A stretch of DNA of 51,760 nt from an uncultured Caballeronia sp. (GTDB taxonomy: Bacteria; Pseudomonadota; Gammaproteobacteria; Burkholderiales; Burkholderiaceae). The notes under the pieces are model-generated. The model saw nothing but the letters and a program-made list of their open reading frames with translations, made no database searches and was not told where the DNA came from. Position 1 is the stretch's first letter. Each line of letters opens with the position of its first letter. Positions 28,659 through 38,227 of the stretch are shown here, piece after piece. A program made the translations under genes and the position numbers. The stretch spans positions 1-51,760 of the forward strand of contig CALNPU010000002.1 of assembly GCA_940588625.1 (NCBI GenBank), in the 5' to 3' direction.

Positions 28659-29930
28659 GTGAGCTTGTCAGACCTATTTTTTCGGAGCATCCAGAGCGCG
28701 AAGTCCTCTGCGTCCGCCGTTTCTTCCCTTCAATCCGCAGCCGGCGAAAATCGGCACGCCGCTCACGCCCGGCGCCACGCGCGTGATGCTGCTCGGCGCG
28801 GGGGATCTCAGCAAGGAAGTGATCATTGCGCTGCAGCGGCTCGGCGTGGAGACGATCACGGTCGACCGTTACGCCGATGCCCTCGGCATCAGGTCGCGCA
28901 TCGCTCGCACTTGATCTACATGACTGACGGCGCGGCGTTGCGAGCGTTGATCGAAGCCGAACGGCCGCACTTGATCGTGCCGGAGATCGAGGCCATAGCA
29001 ACCGATACCCTCTCCGAAATCGAAGCGGAGCAACTCGCCGTCGTGATCCCGACCGCGCGCGACCCAGCTCACCATGAACCACGAAGGCATTCGTCGTCTC
29101 GCTGCGGAAATGCTTGGCCTGCCGACGTCGCCGTATGCCGTTCGCCGAGTCGCTGGACGAGATGACGGCGGCCATCGGCAAGATCGACTTTCCGTGCGTG
29201 GTGAAACCGGTGATGTCGTCGTCCGGCAAGGGGCAGTCGGTGCTCAAGAGCACCACCGATATACAGCAATACAGCACGCAATGGCCGGCGGCCGCGTCAA
29301 TCACGGCCGTGTGATCGTGGAAGGGTTGATCGATTTCGAGTACGAGATCACGCAGCTCACCGTGCGCGCGATCAGCCCGGAAACGGGCGATCTGCAGACG
29401 TATTTTGAGCTGATCGGCCATGTCCAGGTGTCGGGCGACTATGTGGAATCGCGGCAACCGCAGGCAATGAGCGTCGCGGCGCTCGCAAAGTCGCGCGATG
29501 TTGCCGCGAAGGTCACCGCGGCGCTGGGTGGTCGCGGATTGTTCGGCGTCGAATTGTTCGTGTGTGGTGACGACGTCTGGTTTTCCGAAGTCAGCCCGCG
29601 ACCGCATGACACAGGGCTGGTCATGCTCGCCACGCAACGCTTCTCCGAATTTGACCTGCACGCGCGCGATCCTCGGCCTTCCCGTGGATACAACGTTGTG
29701 CGCGTCGGGTGCATCGGCGGTGATTTATGGCGGACGAAGCGGGCGTCGCGTTCGAAGGGGAGGCCGACGCCCTCGTGGTGCCGGATTCGGACCTGCGCCT
29801 GTTCGGCAAATCGGAAAGTTTTGCGAAGCGCCGCATGGGCGTTGCACTTGCAACCGGACGCAATACCGACGAAGCGCGGGAACGCGCGAAGCTGGCCGCG
29901 TCTAAGGTAAGACCCGTCTGCACTCGATGA
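28659..29930 (+). pseudogene. purT: formate-dependent GAR transformylase PurT, broken
   Basis: PurT makes formylglycinamide ribonucleotide from GAR, formate and ATP in purine synthesis, as an alternative to PurN. The pieces are clear: [19 protein letters not shown] and [59 protein letters not shown]; the ATP-grasp loop [77 protein letters not shown] at the end. The frame changes near 28700, 28895, 29065, 29140, 29285, 29670 and 29745. The GTG at 28659 is a weak start and the true N-terminus is uncertain. Purine synthesis would need the PurN route. Confidence 0.9.
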
Positions 29931-29987
29931 CGGTAACACGCCCCTCGCGACGAGCTTTTTGCGAGCGGCACGGAGGTTTCAAGTGAA

Positions 29988-30170
29988 ATGGGTGCAATGG
30001 TCGCGCTGTGCGCGACGGTGATTGGGCTGGCCGGGTGCGGTGTTGCGGCGGCGCCGTGCTGGGTGGCCTCGGCGGGATTGAAGATGGTGTCGCTGGTTGG
30101 CCACGTGGCGGCCGCGCCGACCGACGCGTGCGGGGGGGGGGGTGATCGATCCTTGATAGATGTCGGGTGA
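29988..30170 (+). pseudogene. small lipoprotein (DUF6726-like) shifted by a G11 tract
   Basis: ATG 29988, with a GGAGG ribosome site about 11 nt upstream, opens a short protein with a lipobox (VIGLAGC, Cys about residue 17) and the pattern GVAAAPCWVASAGLKMVSLV then GHVAAAPTDAC. After the Cys codon comes a run of 11 G (30132-30142); family members, as I remember them, end ACAAVID or similar, and with 7 or 10 G the frame would read VIDP and stop. With 11 G it runs on to SLIDVG and a TGA at 30168-30170. Only the last few residues change, so the protein may still be made. Function is unknown. Confidence 0.55.
30132..30142 (+). repeat. G11 homopolymer tract in a coding sequence
   Basis: Eleven consecutive G residues lie near the 3' end of the small lipoprotein gene. 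It is the longest homopolymer I noticed in the window and decides the C-terminal reading frame. Confidence 0.9.
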
Positions 30171-30283
30171 GTGCTTTGAAGGCGCCGGTTTTTCCTGCGC
30201 AGAAAAGAGGTAACGAAAGGATAGAACAAGGAAGGATGGAAAGACGAAACCGCTGTTTGAAAGGATCGAACGAATCGTACGAA

Positions 30284-30650
30284 TGGTCAGATCGGTCACG
30301 TTAACTGCCGGGACGCTGTGCGTGATGGCCCCGCGACCCATTCGGCTGTGGCCATGCCGCTGACCGTGCCGCAGATTCAGACCGCGGACAACCAACACGC
30401 TGCGTTACGAATGCCACGGCGGCAGCACGCTGACCGTGCAGTACATGAATACGAAGAACAAGCAGAGTTTGCGCTGCTGACCGTCGATGGCCGAAAGATG
30501 CTGTTTGTGAACGTGCTGGCGGCATCGGGCGCGAAATACGTTGGCGAACTACACGTGGTGGACAAAAGGCCCGGAAGGTTCGCTCACCGACGACACGGCC
30601 ACAATCCCAAGGCCCCGCCAATGCTCGCCGACTGCAAGACGGGCAGCTAG
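30284..30650 (+). pseudogene. mliC: MliC-type lysozyme inhibitor, frameshifted
   Basis: MliC lipoproteins protect the cell wall by blocking C-type lysozyme. The core reads LRYECHGGSTLTVQYMNTKN in one frame, LLTVDGRKMLFVNVLAASGAKY in the next and NYTWWTKGPEGSLTDDTATI in a third, ending in APPMLADCKTGS at 30650. Shifts fall near 30390, 30470, 30545 and 30605. ATG 30284 (MVRSVTLTAGTLCVMA) is the best start, but the signal peptide and lipobox are not clear after it. A strong terminator follows. The loss would remove a defence against host lysozyme. Confidence 0.75.
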
Positions 30651-30674
30651 AAACCTGTTCGACCGCATGATGAT

Positions 30675-30712
30675 AAAGAGCCCGTTCCGATTCACGTCGG
30701 AACGGGCTCTTT
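30675..30712 (+). terminator. strong hairpin terminator after mliC
   Basis: A 16-bp perfect stem (30675-30690 with 30697-30712) with a 6-nt loop begins with AAA and ends with TTT. It lies 24 nt after the mliC stop. Confidence 0.85.
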
Positions 30713-30984
30713 GCATTCGATGCCCGATCCTTCGCTAACCTTGGACACGAACACGCGTAAGGTTTGAAGGCTGACGCCCCGGCTAACTTAAACCGCGCCG
30801 TCGTCCGCGACATCAAATGGCTATCCGGAGTAAGGTTGTATCCGCACGCGGAAACCGCGTGCAGGTCAACGACCATAAACGGACGGGCGGGTGCCGCGCG
30901 GCCTTATTTCGCAACACCCAGTCCATTTCATTTCCGTCTTTTGCACGACATTTACCGTGCACGCCGTCCCAAGCGAGACTCCCC

Positions 30985-32640
30985 ATGAAAGCATCGGATC
31001 TGTTTGTCGAAGCCCTCGAAGCAAAAAAAGTCGAATACGTATTTGGCATTCCCGGCGAGGAAAATCTCGATCTCCTCGAGTCGCTGCGCGGCTCCAAAAT
31101 CAAGTTGGTCCTTGACCCGCCACGAACAGACTGCGGGTTTTATGGCCGCGACCTACGGTCGCTTGACGGGCAAGACCGGCGTATGCCTGGCGACGCTCGG
31201 GCCCGGCGCGACCAATTTCGTGACCGCCGCCGCGTACGCGCAGCTCGGCGGCATGCCCATGCTGATGGTCACCAGCCAGAAGCTCGATCAAATCGAGCAA
31301 ACAGGGCAGGGCAGTTTCCAGATTGTCGATGTCGTGCGGATGATGGAGCCGCTCACCAAATATACGTGTTCGATGGTGTCTATCGGCAATATTCCGGCGT
31401 CTGTGCGTGAGGCGTTCCGGCAGAGGAGCGCCCGGGCGCGGTGCACCTTGAATTGCCGGAAGACGTGGCGCACGAAGAGTGCGACGGCGCGCCGATTCCG
31501 AAGAGTTTTAGCCGCCGCCCGATAGCGGAGGAAAAGGCAGTGGAACGCGCCGTCGAGGCGATCCGCGAGGCCAAATATCCGCTGCTGATGATCGGCGCGG
31601 GCGGAAATCGCAAGACCACGACGAAGATGCTGCGCGAATTCGTCGACCAGATCGGCATTCCGTTCTTCAACACGCAGATGGGCAAGGGCGTGATCGACGA
31701 ATCGCATCCCATGTAACTGGGCAACGCCACGCTTTTCGATGGCGACTTCGTGCATCGCACGATCGATCATGCCGATTGCATCATCAATATCGGCCATGAC
31801 GTGATCGAAAAACCGTCATTTTTCATGCGCAGCGGCGACATGGGCGAAAAGACCGTGATCCACGTCAATTTCCTGGGCGCCCAGGTCGATCCGGTGTATT
31901 TCCCGCAGATCGAAGTGGTCGGGGATATCGCGAACGCTGTATGGCAGATGAAGGAAGTGTTGAAGAAGAGCGAGCAAAACTGGGATTTCTCGCGCTTCGA
32001 GATGATCAAGGAACATTTCGACGCGCAGCTCGCGAAGGGCCAGAACAATGACCGTTTCCCGCTGTATCCGGTACGGATCGTGAAGGACGTACGACACCAT
32101 GCCGAAGAACGGGATCATTTGCCTCGATAACGGCATGTACAAGATCTGGTTCGCCCGTTATTACCGGGTGCACGAACCGAACTCCATTCTTCTGGACAAC
32201 GCGCTTGCTTCGATGGAAGCGGGCCTGCCGTCTGCTATCGCAAGCAAGATCGTGCATCTGGATCTGGACCGAAACGTGATGGTGGTCTGCGGCGACGGCG
32301 GTTTCATGATGAATTCGCAGGAACTGGAGACGGCCGTACGACTCAAGCTGAATCTGGCGATCTTCCTTCTGTGCGACGATGCGTTTGGCATGATCCGCGG
32401 AAGCAGGAAAGCATGAATTTCCCGGATTACGGTATGACGCTGAAGAACCCCAATTTTGTCGCGTATGCGCAAAGTTACGGGGTGATCGGGCACTGGGTGC
32501 ACTCGGCGGCGGCGCTCGCGCCTTTGATTCGCGAATGTTTTGCGACGCCAGGCGTGCATCTGATTGATGTACCTATTGACTATTCGGACAACGAGCGCGT
32601 GTTGAACCGCGGGATCAAACGGCTCAGCGCACAACTTTAG
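30985..32640 (+). pseudogene. acetolactate synthase-type thiamine-diphosphate enzyme, broken
   Basis: ATG 30985 (MKASDLFVEALEAKKVEYVF) starts a large-subunit acetolactate synthase-like protein. The ThDP-activating Glu is in RHEQTAGFMAATYGRLTG, followed by TLGPGATNFVTAAAYAQLGG, LPLLMIGAGG-like central domain, and the ThDP/Mg motif VVCGDGGFMMNSQELETAV. Lesions: frameshifts at about 31112, 31425, 32090 and 32395, and a TAA at 31714-31716 where family members have Tyr (HPMYLGNATLF). Between 32395 and 32410 the Trp-Lys-Gln part after GMIR is altered. The enzyme joins two pyruvates to acetolactate. A second, aldehyde dehydrogenase gene follows after 29 nt. Its lack of FAD-domain markers suggests a catabolic type, but this is not certain. 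Confidence 0.85.
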
Positions 32641-32669
32641 ACCTACTCAGAGGCTAAGCAGAGGCTGAC

Positions 32670-33916
32670 ATGCTGAAGAAAACCTATCCGTATTACCTGG
32701 CAAACGAACCCGTCGCGGCGAACACGGACCTGGAAGTCACCGATAAATTCAGCGGCGAGGTGGCTACCCGTGTGGCGATGGCGGACGCGAAGGCGATCGA
32801 TGCCGCCATTGGCCACGCGGTCGCCGCCCAGCGCACGATGCGCGAATTCAAGCCGTACCAGCGGCAAGCGGTGCTCGATCATTGCGTGAAGCGTTTCGAC
32901 GAACTTGCCGAGGCTCTGTGCATTGAAGCGGGTAAACCGATCAACGATTCGAAGGGTGAGGTCACTCGGCTGATCGATACCTTCCGGGTCGCGGCTGAGG
33001 AATCGGTGCGTATTGGCGGGCATGATCAACCTGGAGATCGCGCCCCATGCAGCTGGTTACCACGGCTATTACAAACGCGTTCCGATTGGTCCGTGCTCGT
33101 TCATCTCACCGTTCAATTTTCCGCTGAACCTGACGGCACACAAGGTTGCGCCGGCCATAGCGGCGGGCTGCCCGTTCGTACTGAAACCCGCGAGCCGTAC
33201 GCTCGTCGGTGCGCTCATCATGGGCGAAATTCTCGCCGAAACCGATCTGCCGAAAGGCGCGTTCTCGATTCTTCCGGTTCATCGCGACGGTGCGGATCTT
33301 TTCACCACCGACGATCGATTCCGGCTGCTGTCGTTCACCGGCTCGCCCGCGGTCGGCTGGGAACTGAAGAAGAAAGCGAGCAAGAAGAAGGTGATCCTGG
33401 AACTAGGCCGCAATGCGGCGGCGATCGTTGATTGCGATCAGGCCGACCGGCTGGATTACGTCGTGGGCCGGCTGGATGGAAAGCGCCGTGACGAACGGCG
33501 CGAAAATCATCGCGGGCGGTAAGGTCGACGGCGCAATGTTCGAAGCGACGCTGCTGGAAGGCGTCAAGCGCGACCAAGATCTGTACCGAAAGGAAGCGTT
33601 CGGACCGGTCGCGATTCTCGAAAAGTTCACAGACTTCGGCCAGGCTCTCGAAACGGTCAATGACAGCGACTTTGGCCTTCAGGCCGGCGTATTCACGGAC
33701 AGCCTCACGAACGCGAATCTTGCTTGGGACGAGCTGGAAGTGGGTGGCGTGGTGATCAACGACGTACCGTCATTTCGCGTTGATAACATGCCCTACGGCA
33801 GTGTCAAGGACTCCGGGCTGAGCTAGGAAGGCGTGAAATACGCGATCAAGGACATGATGGAGTTGCGTCTGATGGTCGTGAGAGACGCACTGAAACCGGC
33901 GCAGAAAGCGAAATAG
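32670..33916 (+). pseudogene. NAD(P)-dependent aldehyde dehydrogenase lacking its catalytic region
   Basis: ATG 32670 (MLKKTYPYYLANEPVAANTD) opens an ALDH-superfamily protein: EALCIEAGKPINDSKGEV, then in another frame VPIGPCSFISPFNFPLNLTA and the cofactor region RLLSFTGSPAVGWELKK. Near 33463-33470 DYVVG is fused, out of frame, to GWMESAVTNGAKIIAGGK. About 65 residues including the catalytic Cys segment are missing. The rest (KEAFGPVAILEKF, SDFGLQAGVFTDSLT, GGVVINDVPSFRVDNMPYG) is good until a TAG at 33824-33826; the reading after it ends at 33916. A frameshift also lies near 33015. It probably formed an operon with the upstream acetolactate synthase-like gene. Confidence 0.88.
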
Positions 33917-34025
33917 GCTGTTATAGCAACGGCGGTTGAGGTGCCTAGGTCCGTCTGGCCGGGCTTTCGGGCCGCGTCGCCGGTTGAAGGCGAGTCGCCG
34001 ATTAACGTGCTTGCAAGCGGGAGAG

Positions 34026-34034
34026 TGCTACAAT
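34026..34034 (+). promoter_or_regulatory. extended -10 promoter and long leader of rhlE
   Basis: TGCTACAAT (34026-34034) is an extended -10 element; no good -35 is visible. It leaves an untranslated leader of about 400 nt (34040-34443) with no convincing gene. Long leaders are typical of cold-induced RNA helicase genes. The rest of the gap 33917-34443 holds nothing else I recognise. Confidence 0.5.
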
Positions 34035-34443
34035 AACAGACTTTCCCGTAGTCCGAACGCGCCTCAACCGGCGGGACTGGAAGCCGAGTCGTTGGGCCGG
34101 CAGGCCGGTGTTTCTTTCATATCGCTTGCCAAGTTTTTTTCATGCCCGTGGCGGTTGCCGTCATGGCCACGCAGCACCCGTACTTGCCACCGTACTTAAC
34201 TGTCAGCACCCGCTTTGTACCGGCCCTATGTACTACGCCATCCGGTTGCGTCAGACCGGATCAAGCGATGATTCGCAGCGGTCGACACCCTGCTGGTCCG
34301 AAGTCCGCGCGTTGATCGTCGTTTGCCGGTTGCATCGACGAAACACGTGGTTTTTCTTCATCCGATGTCCATGAGCGGTGGAATGACCGCTCGCGCGCCG
34401 CTCCGGCACATTTTTAGCGAAAGCGAAAACCACCAAAGTCACC

Positions 34444-36039
34444 ATGTCCGATTCCGTCGCCACGAACCCGTCCGCCGCTTCATCCGACGCCGCACCCGGG
34501 GCTGATTCCAGTATTGAAGTTCAAGCAGGTCTTGCCATGCCTGCTGCCGCGCTCGAGTTGGGCGCCATTGAATCAGCAGTGTCTGGTCCCGTGCCCACGT
34601 TCGACCAGTTCGGCCTGTTCCCCGACATCCTGCGAGCGGTGGTCGACTCCGGCTACACGATTCCCACGCCCATCCAGGCACAGGCTATCCCCGTGGTGCT
34701 GGCCGGCCGCGACGTGATGGGCGCCGCGCAAACGGGCACGGGCAAGACGGCGAGCTTTTCGCTGCCGATCATCCAGCGTCTGCTGCCCATGGCCAGCACG
34801 AGTGCATCGCCCGCCCGCCACCCGGTACGCGCGCTGATTCTCACGCCAACGCGTGAGCTCGCCGACCAGGTTGCCGCGAACGTGCAGGCGTATTCCAAGC
34901 ACACGCCATTGCGCAGCACGGTGGTGTTCGGCGGGGTCGACATGAACCCGCAATCGGAAGCGCTGCGGCGCGGTGTTGAAATTTTGATCGCCACGCCCGG
35001 ACGATTGCTCGATCACGTTCAGCAAAAGACGCTGAATCTCGGCCAGGTGCAGATTCTCGTTCTCGACGAAGCCGATCGGATGCTCGACATGGGCTTCCTG
35101 CCGGATCTGCAGCGCATCTTGAATCTGCTGCCGAAGGAACGCCAGACGCTGCTGTTCTCGGCCACGTTCTCGGGCGAAATCAAGAAGCTTGCCGCAACCT
35201 ATTTGCGCAATCCGCAAACCATTGAAGTCGCGCGCGGCAACTCCACGAACGCGAATGTGCGGCAGATCGTTTTCGAAGTCGCGGAAAGCGATAAATCCGG
35301 CGCAGTGACGCAACTGATTCGTGAGCGCGGCCTGAAGCAGGTGCTGGTGTTCTGTAACAGCAAGATTGGCGCGAGCCGGTTGGCGCGCGTGCTGGAGAAG
35401 GACGGAATTGTTGCAACGGTGATTCACGGCGACCGCACTCAGGGCGAGCGCATGCAAGCGCTCGACGCATTCAAGAAGGGAGAGATCGAAGCGCTGGTCG
35501 CAACCGATGTGGCCGCCCGGGGTCTCGACATCACAGACCTTCCGGCTGTGATCAACTTCGACCTGCCGTTCAGCGCGGAAGATTACGTTCACCGGATTGG
35601 CCGTACAGGCCGCGCAGGTGCGTCGGGTGATGCGTTGTCGCTCTGCAGCCCGAACGAGCGCAAGCAACTCGCCGATATCGAAAAGCTGATCAAGCGGCCG
35701 CTCGAAGTCATGGTGCTGAAGGTTGACGTGCCGGTGCGGCGCGAGTCGTCTGCGGCTCCCCGTCGCGAAGAGCGCTCGGGCTGGCCGGAGCGCGGTGAAC
35801 ATTGGCATGCGCGCAGCGAGGAACCGCGTCGTCGTTCGACGTCGTTCGAGCGTTCCCATACGCGTCAGCAACCTATCGACGATTTCTTCCTGAAGCCGTA
35901 CGAGCCGTCGGCGGCATCGACGAGAAATACGCAGGGCGATGCGGCGGCTGAAGCCGAACGCAAGAACACGCCGCGCCAGCCGCTGGCTGCGTTGCTCGGT
36001 GGCCTGGGCATGCCGCGGAGAAGGCCTTCGGGGTCTTGA
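34444..36039 (+). CDS. rhlE: DEAD-box ATP-dependent RNA helicase RhlE
   Basis: The 531-residue protein has every helicase motif: the Q motif around FDQFGLFPDILRAV and IPTPIQAQAIP (about residues 53-84), Walker A GAAQTGTGKT ending at residue 102, PTRELADQV, DEAD in LVLDEADRMLDMGF (about 205-218), SAT in LLFSATFSGEIK, and HRIGRTGRAG near residue 383. The C-terminal 100 residues are Arg/Ser/Glu-rich and disordered, as usual in RhlE. RhlE unwinds RNA in ribosome assembly and mRNA decay. ATG 34444 is the family start. A terminator follows 37 nt after the stop. The gene is intact. Confidence 0.95.
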   Translation: MSDSVATNPSAASSDAAPGADSSIEVQAGLAMPAAALELGAIESAVSGPVPTFDQFGLFPDILRAVVDSGYTIPTPIQAQAIPVVLAGRDVMGAAQTGTGKTASFSLPIIQRLLPMASTSASPARHPVRALILTPTRELADQVAANVQAYSKHTPLRSTVVFGGVDMNPQSEALRRGVEILIATPGRLLDHVQQKTLNLGQVQILVLDEADRMLDMGFLPDLQRILNLLPKERQTLLFSATFSGEIKKLAATYLRNPQTIEVARGNSTNANVRQIVFEVAESDKSGAVTQLIRERGLKQVLVFCNSKIGASRLARVLEKDGIVATVIHGDRTQGERMQALDAFKKGEIEALVATDVAARGLDITDLPAVINFDLPFSAEDYVHRIGRTGRAGASGDALSLCSPNERKQLADIEKLIKRPLEVMVLKVDVPVRRESSAAPRREERSGWPERGEHWHARSEEPRRRSTSFERSHTRQQPIDDFFLKPYEPSAASTRNTQGDAAAEAERKNTPRQPLAALLGGLGMPRRRPSGS

Positions 36040-36075
36040 GGTTATCGGCTGAGTTGAAGGCCGGTAGCACGATGA

Positions 36076-36098
36076 AGCGGCAGAGATGCCGCTTTTTT
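36076..36098 (+). terminator. rho-independent terminator of rhlE
   Basis: A 7-bp stem (agcggca 36076-36082 with tgccgct 36087-36093) and a GAGA tetraloop are followed by T residues to 36098. Confidence 0.85.
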
Positions 36099-36103
36099 GT
36101 GTT

Positions 36104-37014
36104 TCAGCTCCCTAAACTCGCAAGCCGCTTTGCCCACTGCGCCGTTGCATCGGAGTAAAATGTTTCGAGTGATCCGGTTGCGCACGGGTGCAGGCCGAGG
36201 TGCTGCGCCGCTTGTATCGACGCAACCCAGCGGCGTTCCGGTATCAAGCGCCGTGGCGCCCGTTTGCTTGCTGAGTTTTTCGCCTTGCTCGTTCACCACT
36301 ACGGGCATATGCAGATAGACGGGCGTTGGAATGCCCAGGGCCCAGACAGCGTTGCAAATAAATCTGGCGCGCGGTTGAGTCCAGCAGATCAGCGCCGCGC
36401 ACGATATGCGTGATGTGCGCATCCGCGTCGTCGACAACAACCGCCAGTTGATACGCCCACTCGCCGTCCGCACGCTTGAGCACGAAGTCGCCGACTTCGC
36501 TTGCCAGATCCTGCGTCTGCATTCCTTGCCAGCGATCCTTGAAGGTCAGAATGGCGGCATCGTCATCCGGGACGCGCATCCGCCCCGCCATGCGCGTGGC
36601 GGTTTGCCACGCAGTCCATCGCGACACGTTCCCGGGTAAGCCAGCGTGGCATGCCTGCCGGGTGTGGCCGATAGCGAGTGAATCAGCTATTTCACGACGC
36701 GTGCAGCTACACGGAAACACGAAACCGGCCTCCACCAACTGCTCGAAGGCTGCCTGATATGCCGCTTCACGCTGACTTTGCCAGACCGGTGGTTCTGCGG
36801 AATGCATGCCGAACCGGCCCAGCGTGTCCAGGATTTCCTCGGCCGCGCCCAGCACTGTGCGCGGCCCGTCCACATCTTCGATCCTGATCAGCCACGTTCC
36901 CCGATTGAACCCGTGCATCGAGAAAACTCGTCAATGCGCTCACCGCGAGCCAAAGTGCAGCGGCCCGGTGGGTGAGCGCGCAAAGCGGCCCCGATAGCCC
37001 GATTCAGGGGTCAT
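36104..37014 (-). pseudogene. gluQ: glutamyl-Q tRNA(Asp) synthetase, frameshifted
   Basis: GluQ attaches glutamate to queuosine at the wobble base of tRNA(Asp). ATG 37014 gives GYRGRFARSPTGPLHFGS (HIGH-type motif; the usual FAPSPTG Pro is Arg here). Frames change around 36945 and 36905, then GTWLIRIEDVDGPRTV, the zinc-site FPCSCTRREI and VVDDADAHITHIVRGADLLD follow. After another shift at about 36370 come LGIPTPVYLHMPVVVNEQGE and KLSKQTG (KMSKS-type). The last part is shifted again but its end QWAKRLAS is readable, with a stop at 36104. Length is normal for the family, so the lesions are small indels. Confidence 0.88.
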
Positions 37015-37076
37015 CCCGCCCGCCGAACTGTGAGTTTGGCTTGCAATGCGGCCATCAGATCAGCGCTTCGTGCCGG

Positions 37077-37956
37077 CTATTGTTCGGGCCTGGGAATGAC
37101 CGCCTGGCTGTCCGCCGTGATCGCGGCGTGTGCCTCGTCCGTATCGGCGGCTTCGTCTTCCTTGCTTGCCGTGGCGGGCGCCGCCCGGTCCTCGCCATTC
37201 TGCGCAATTACCGCCGGTTCGAGCGCAGCATTCAATGCGGTCCGGTGATCGAACACAAAACACTCACCGTGGTAATGCGCCCCGCCCACTTCCTCGAAGT
37301 ATTTAAGAATGCCGCCCTCGGGCTAGTAGACGTGGTCGATGTCCACTTCCTTAATGTGGATAGCCGCTTTCTCGCAGCGAATCCCGCCTGTGCAGAACGA
37401 CGCCACCGTTTTGCCCTCGAGGTCCGCGCGATGTTTTTCGATCACGCCCGGAAACTCGCTGAATTTCGCGATGCGGTAATCGAGCACCCGATCAAACGTG
37501 CCGACGTTGACCTCGAACGCATTGCGGGTGTCCAGCATCACGACGGGACGGCCCTCGTCGTCATGTCCTCTATCCAGCCACGACTTGAGCGTGGCCGCAC
37601 CGACGGACGGCGTGCGGCCCAGTTCCGGCCGGATGACCTGACCGGCTTTTTCATGGTGATGATTTCGCGTTTCAGCTTGACGAGCATCTCTTGCCGAACG
37701 GCTGTGTGGCCGACACGCTTTCCTTGAACACGAGATCGGCGAATTTGCCTTCGAAAAGCGGGTCTGTACGAAGGTAGTCCATGAACGTGCCAATCTGCTC
37801 CGGCTCGTCCGCGACAAACAGGTTGATGCCCTCCGGCGCAAGCAGGATGGTGCCGCGCAGGCCGAGTGCGGTACACCGGTCGACAATCAGCGAACGCCAG
37901 TCAGCGCCGCTCTCGATGGTCACGAACTTATAGGCGGAGAGGTTAACAATGCTCAT
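37077..37956 (-). pseudogene. trhO: tRNA U34 hydroxylase TrhO (rhodanese family), broken
   Basis: ATG 37956 ([20 protein letters not shown]) starts TrhO, which hydroxylates the wobble uridine of several tRNAs. [20 protein letters not shown] and [16 protein letters not shown] are typical of its N-terminal domain. The frame shifts at about 37690 ([12 protein letters not shown]) and again near 37640, then the rhodanese domain reads [17 protein letters not shown] and the catalytic Cys loop [22 protein letters not shown] at 37325-37323 replaces Gln before [13 protein letters not shown]; the remainder ends at 37077. The broken gluQ starts 62 nt downstream on the same strand. Confidence 0.9.
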
Positions 37957-38214
37957 GATGCAAATGCTCTTAAAGTGTTGGAAAACGGGCGTTGCCGGAG
38001 GAAGAAGAGGTCTCGCCGAGCGCCTGGCGGCGTTCATCGAATCCGTATTATCCCGCAAACGGCGTGTGCTTCCGACTCGACCGATCAGCCGCTGAGCCCG
38101 CGCCGATGCGGCACTTTTTTCATCCGGCTTATTGGTCAAATTAACTAGCCCTGAATTAGCCCTGGCCGAACGGCTAACGCAGCCGTCGGGGCGAATTTCG
38201 CGAATAGGCGCATG

Positions 38215-38220
38215 TACAAT
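38215..38220 (+). promoter_or_regulatory. possible -10 element close to the dnaE start
   Basis: TACAAT, preceded by TG, ends only 7 nt before the dnaE ATG and no ribosome site is visible between. Either dnaE mRNA from here is leaderless or transcription starts farther upstream. No good -35 is seen. Confidence 0.3.
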
Positions 38221-38227
38221 ATCGTTC

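Noticed and set aside
34573..35871. 432-codon minus-strand frame inside rhlE
   Set aside because: The + strand codes for a complete DEAD-box helicase; the antisense frame is a by-product of codon bias.
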